Below the pieces are notes generated by a model. That model was not told the origin of the DNA. It was given only the letters and a program-made list of their open reading frames with translations, and made no database searches. The translations under genes were made by a program, and so were the position numbers. From Trichococcus palustris (GTDB lineage Bacteria > Bacillota > Bacilli > Lactobacillales > Aerococcaceae), in the NCBI RefSeq assembly GCF_900114465.1, contig NZ_FOTD01000009.1, positions 45,772 to 109,771 of the forward strand: a stretch of DNA of 64,000 bases. The letters run 5' to 3'. Shown here piece by piece: positions 63,665 through 64,000 of the stretch (position 1 is its first letter; every line of letters begins with the position of its first letter).

Positions 63665-64000
63665 ATGCTGAAAGCCTATCAGTTCCGTTTGTACCCCAAT
63701 CGGGAACAGAAAATCTATTTCGCCAATTGTTTTGGCTCCGCACGGTTCATCTTCAACCAGATGCTGGCCGACCGAAAAAAAATTTACGAAACATACAAAG
63801 ACGACAAAGAATTGCTGAAATCCATCAAGCCGAGAACCTATACTTCCTTCAAAGAAGAATTTCCGTTCCTGAAAGAAGTGGACAACTTGGCCTTGGCGAA
63901 TGCCAGCCAAAACCTGAATAAGGCTTACCAGAACTTCTTCCGCGACAAATCCGTCGGTTTTCCGAAATTCAAAGTCAAGCACAAGTCAAAGGCGTCCTAC
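63665..64000 (+). CDS. tnpB: TnpB (OrfB), IS200/IS605 family, N-terminal part
   Basis: The first 112 codons of a TnpB-type protein, an RNA-guided nuclease ancestral to Cas12. The start MLKAYQFRLYPNREQKIYFANCFGSARFIFNQML is the typical N-terminal helix-turn-helix and wedge region, followed by SFKEEFPFLKEVDNLALANASQNLNKAYQNFF. The frame is intact to the edge; the RuvC catalytic residues and zinc finger lie beyond it. GAGGTGAGG precedes ATG. Confidence 0.92.
   Translation, partial: MLKAYQFRLYPNREQKIYFANCFGSARFIFNQMLADRKKIYETYKDDKELLKSIKPRTYTSFKEEFPFLKEVDNLALANASQNLNKAYQNFFRDKSVGFPKFKVKHKSKASY

Noticed and set aside
63608..63982. Minus-strand frame opposite tnpB
   Set aside because: Antisense shadow of the TnpB coding region, no promoter or ribosome site.

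Overview
The window reads as chromosomal DNA of a low-to-mid GC Gram-positive lactic acid bacterium. Supporting signs are strong AGGAGG-type ribosome binding sites, TTG and GTG starts, three T-box leaders, a fused glutathione synthetase (gshF), LiaFSR, IreB, EzrA, RNase J1 with RpoY, and an L27 protein carrying the Prp-cleaved N-terminal extension. The gene set fits Carnobacteriaceae; Trichococcus or a close relative is my guess from gene content and base composition, not from a search. Almost everything is conserved core genome. The only recognisable mobile element is a TnpB-type element cut by the right edge.

Layout. 1-3.2 kb: nicotinamidase, a HerA-like ATPase, a DUF1054 protein. 3.2-9.2 kb: rpsD (minus) with its leader, ezrA, a cysteine desulfurase plus thiI pair for tRNA 4-thiouridine, tpx. 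9.2-18.6 kb: T-box valS, folC, a HAD phosphatase, radC, cspA, an unusual 350-base fold-back region, then mreBCD. 18.6-22.1 kb: a T-box with a readable histidine specifier ahead of an ABC importer with two tandem binding lipoproteins. 22.1-26 kb: rplU-prp-rpmA with an L21 leader, a YtxK-like methyltransferase and ackA. 26-28.7 kb (minus): universal stress protein, a small membrane protein, a likely 6S RNA, rarA.

28.8-38 kb: an operon of gshF, an M50-like membrane protease, a second cysteine desulfurase and DUF1831; then a formate/nitrite-type transporter, PurBox-linked xpt, a highly structured 280-base element, a decayed traX and mnmA. 38-46 kb: recD2, a lipid kinase, a formylglycine-enzyme-fold protein, T-box alaS. 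46-53 kb: ireB-ruvX-DUF1292 (His/Asp-rich), mltG, udk, greA, liaFSR, a cysteine-less HesB-like protein. 53.4-60 kb: rnjA-rpoY (minus), a leader-controlled heterodimeric ABC exporter, a Cof-type phosphatase, tRNA-Ala. 60-64 kb: two very small proteins, a Panacea (DUF4065)-containing protein with a toxin-like C-terminus, an LDH-family dehydrogenase and a HAD phosphatase (minus), and the start of tnpB.

Functional links. Two desulfurase/tRNA-thiolase pairs (6.3-8.6 kb, and 32.2 with 36.8 kb) supply sulfur for s4U and s2U. Sulfur and thiol handling recurs in gshF and tpx. Three T-boxes sense Val, His and Ala tRNAs. EzrA, MreBCD and MltG together cover division, shape and wall synthesis.

Most worth following up: the LexA-type box inside the tnpB promoter, the Panacea plus toxin-like fusion, the structured elements near 15.6-15.9, 22.2 and 35.8-36.1 kb, the leader peptide ahead of the ABC exporter, and the M50-like protease in the glutathione/sulfur operon.
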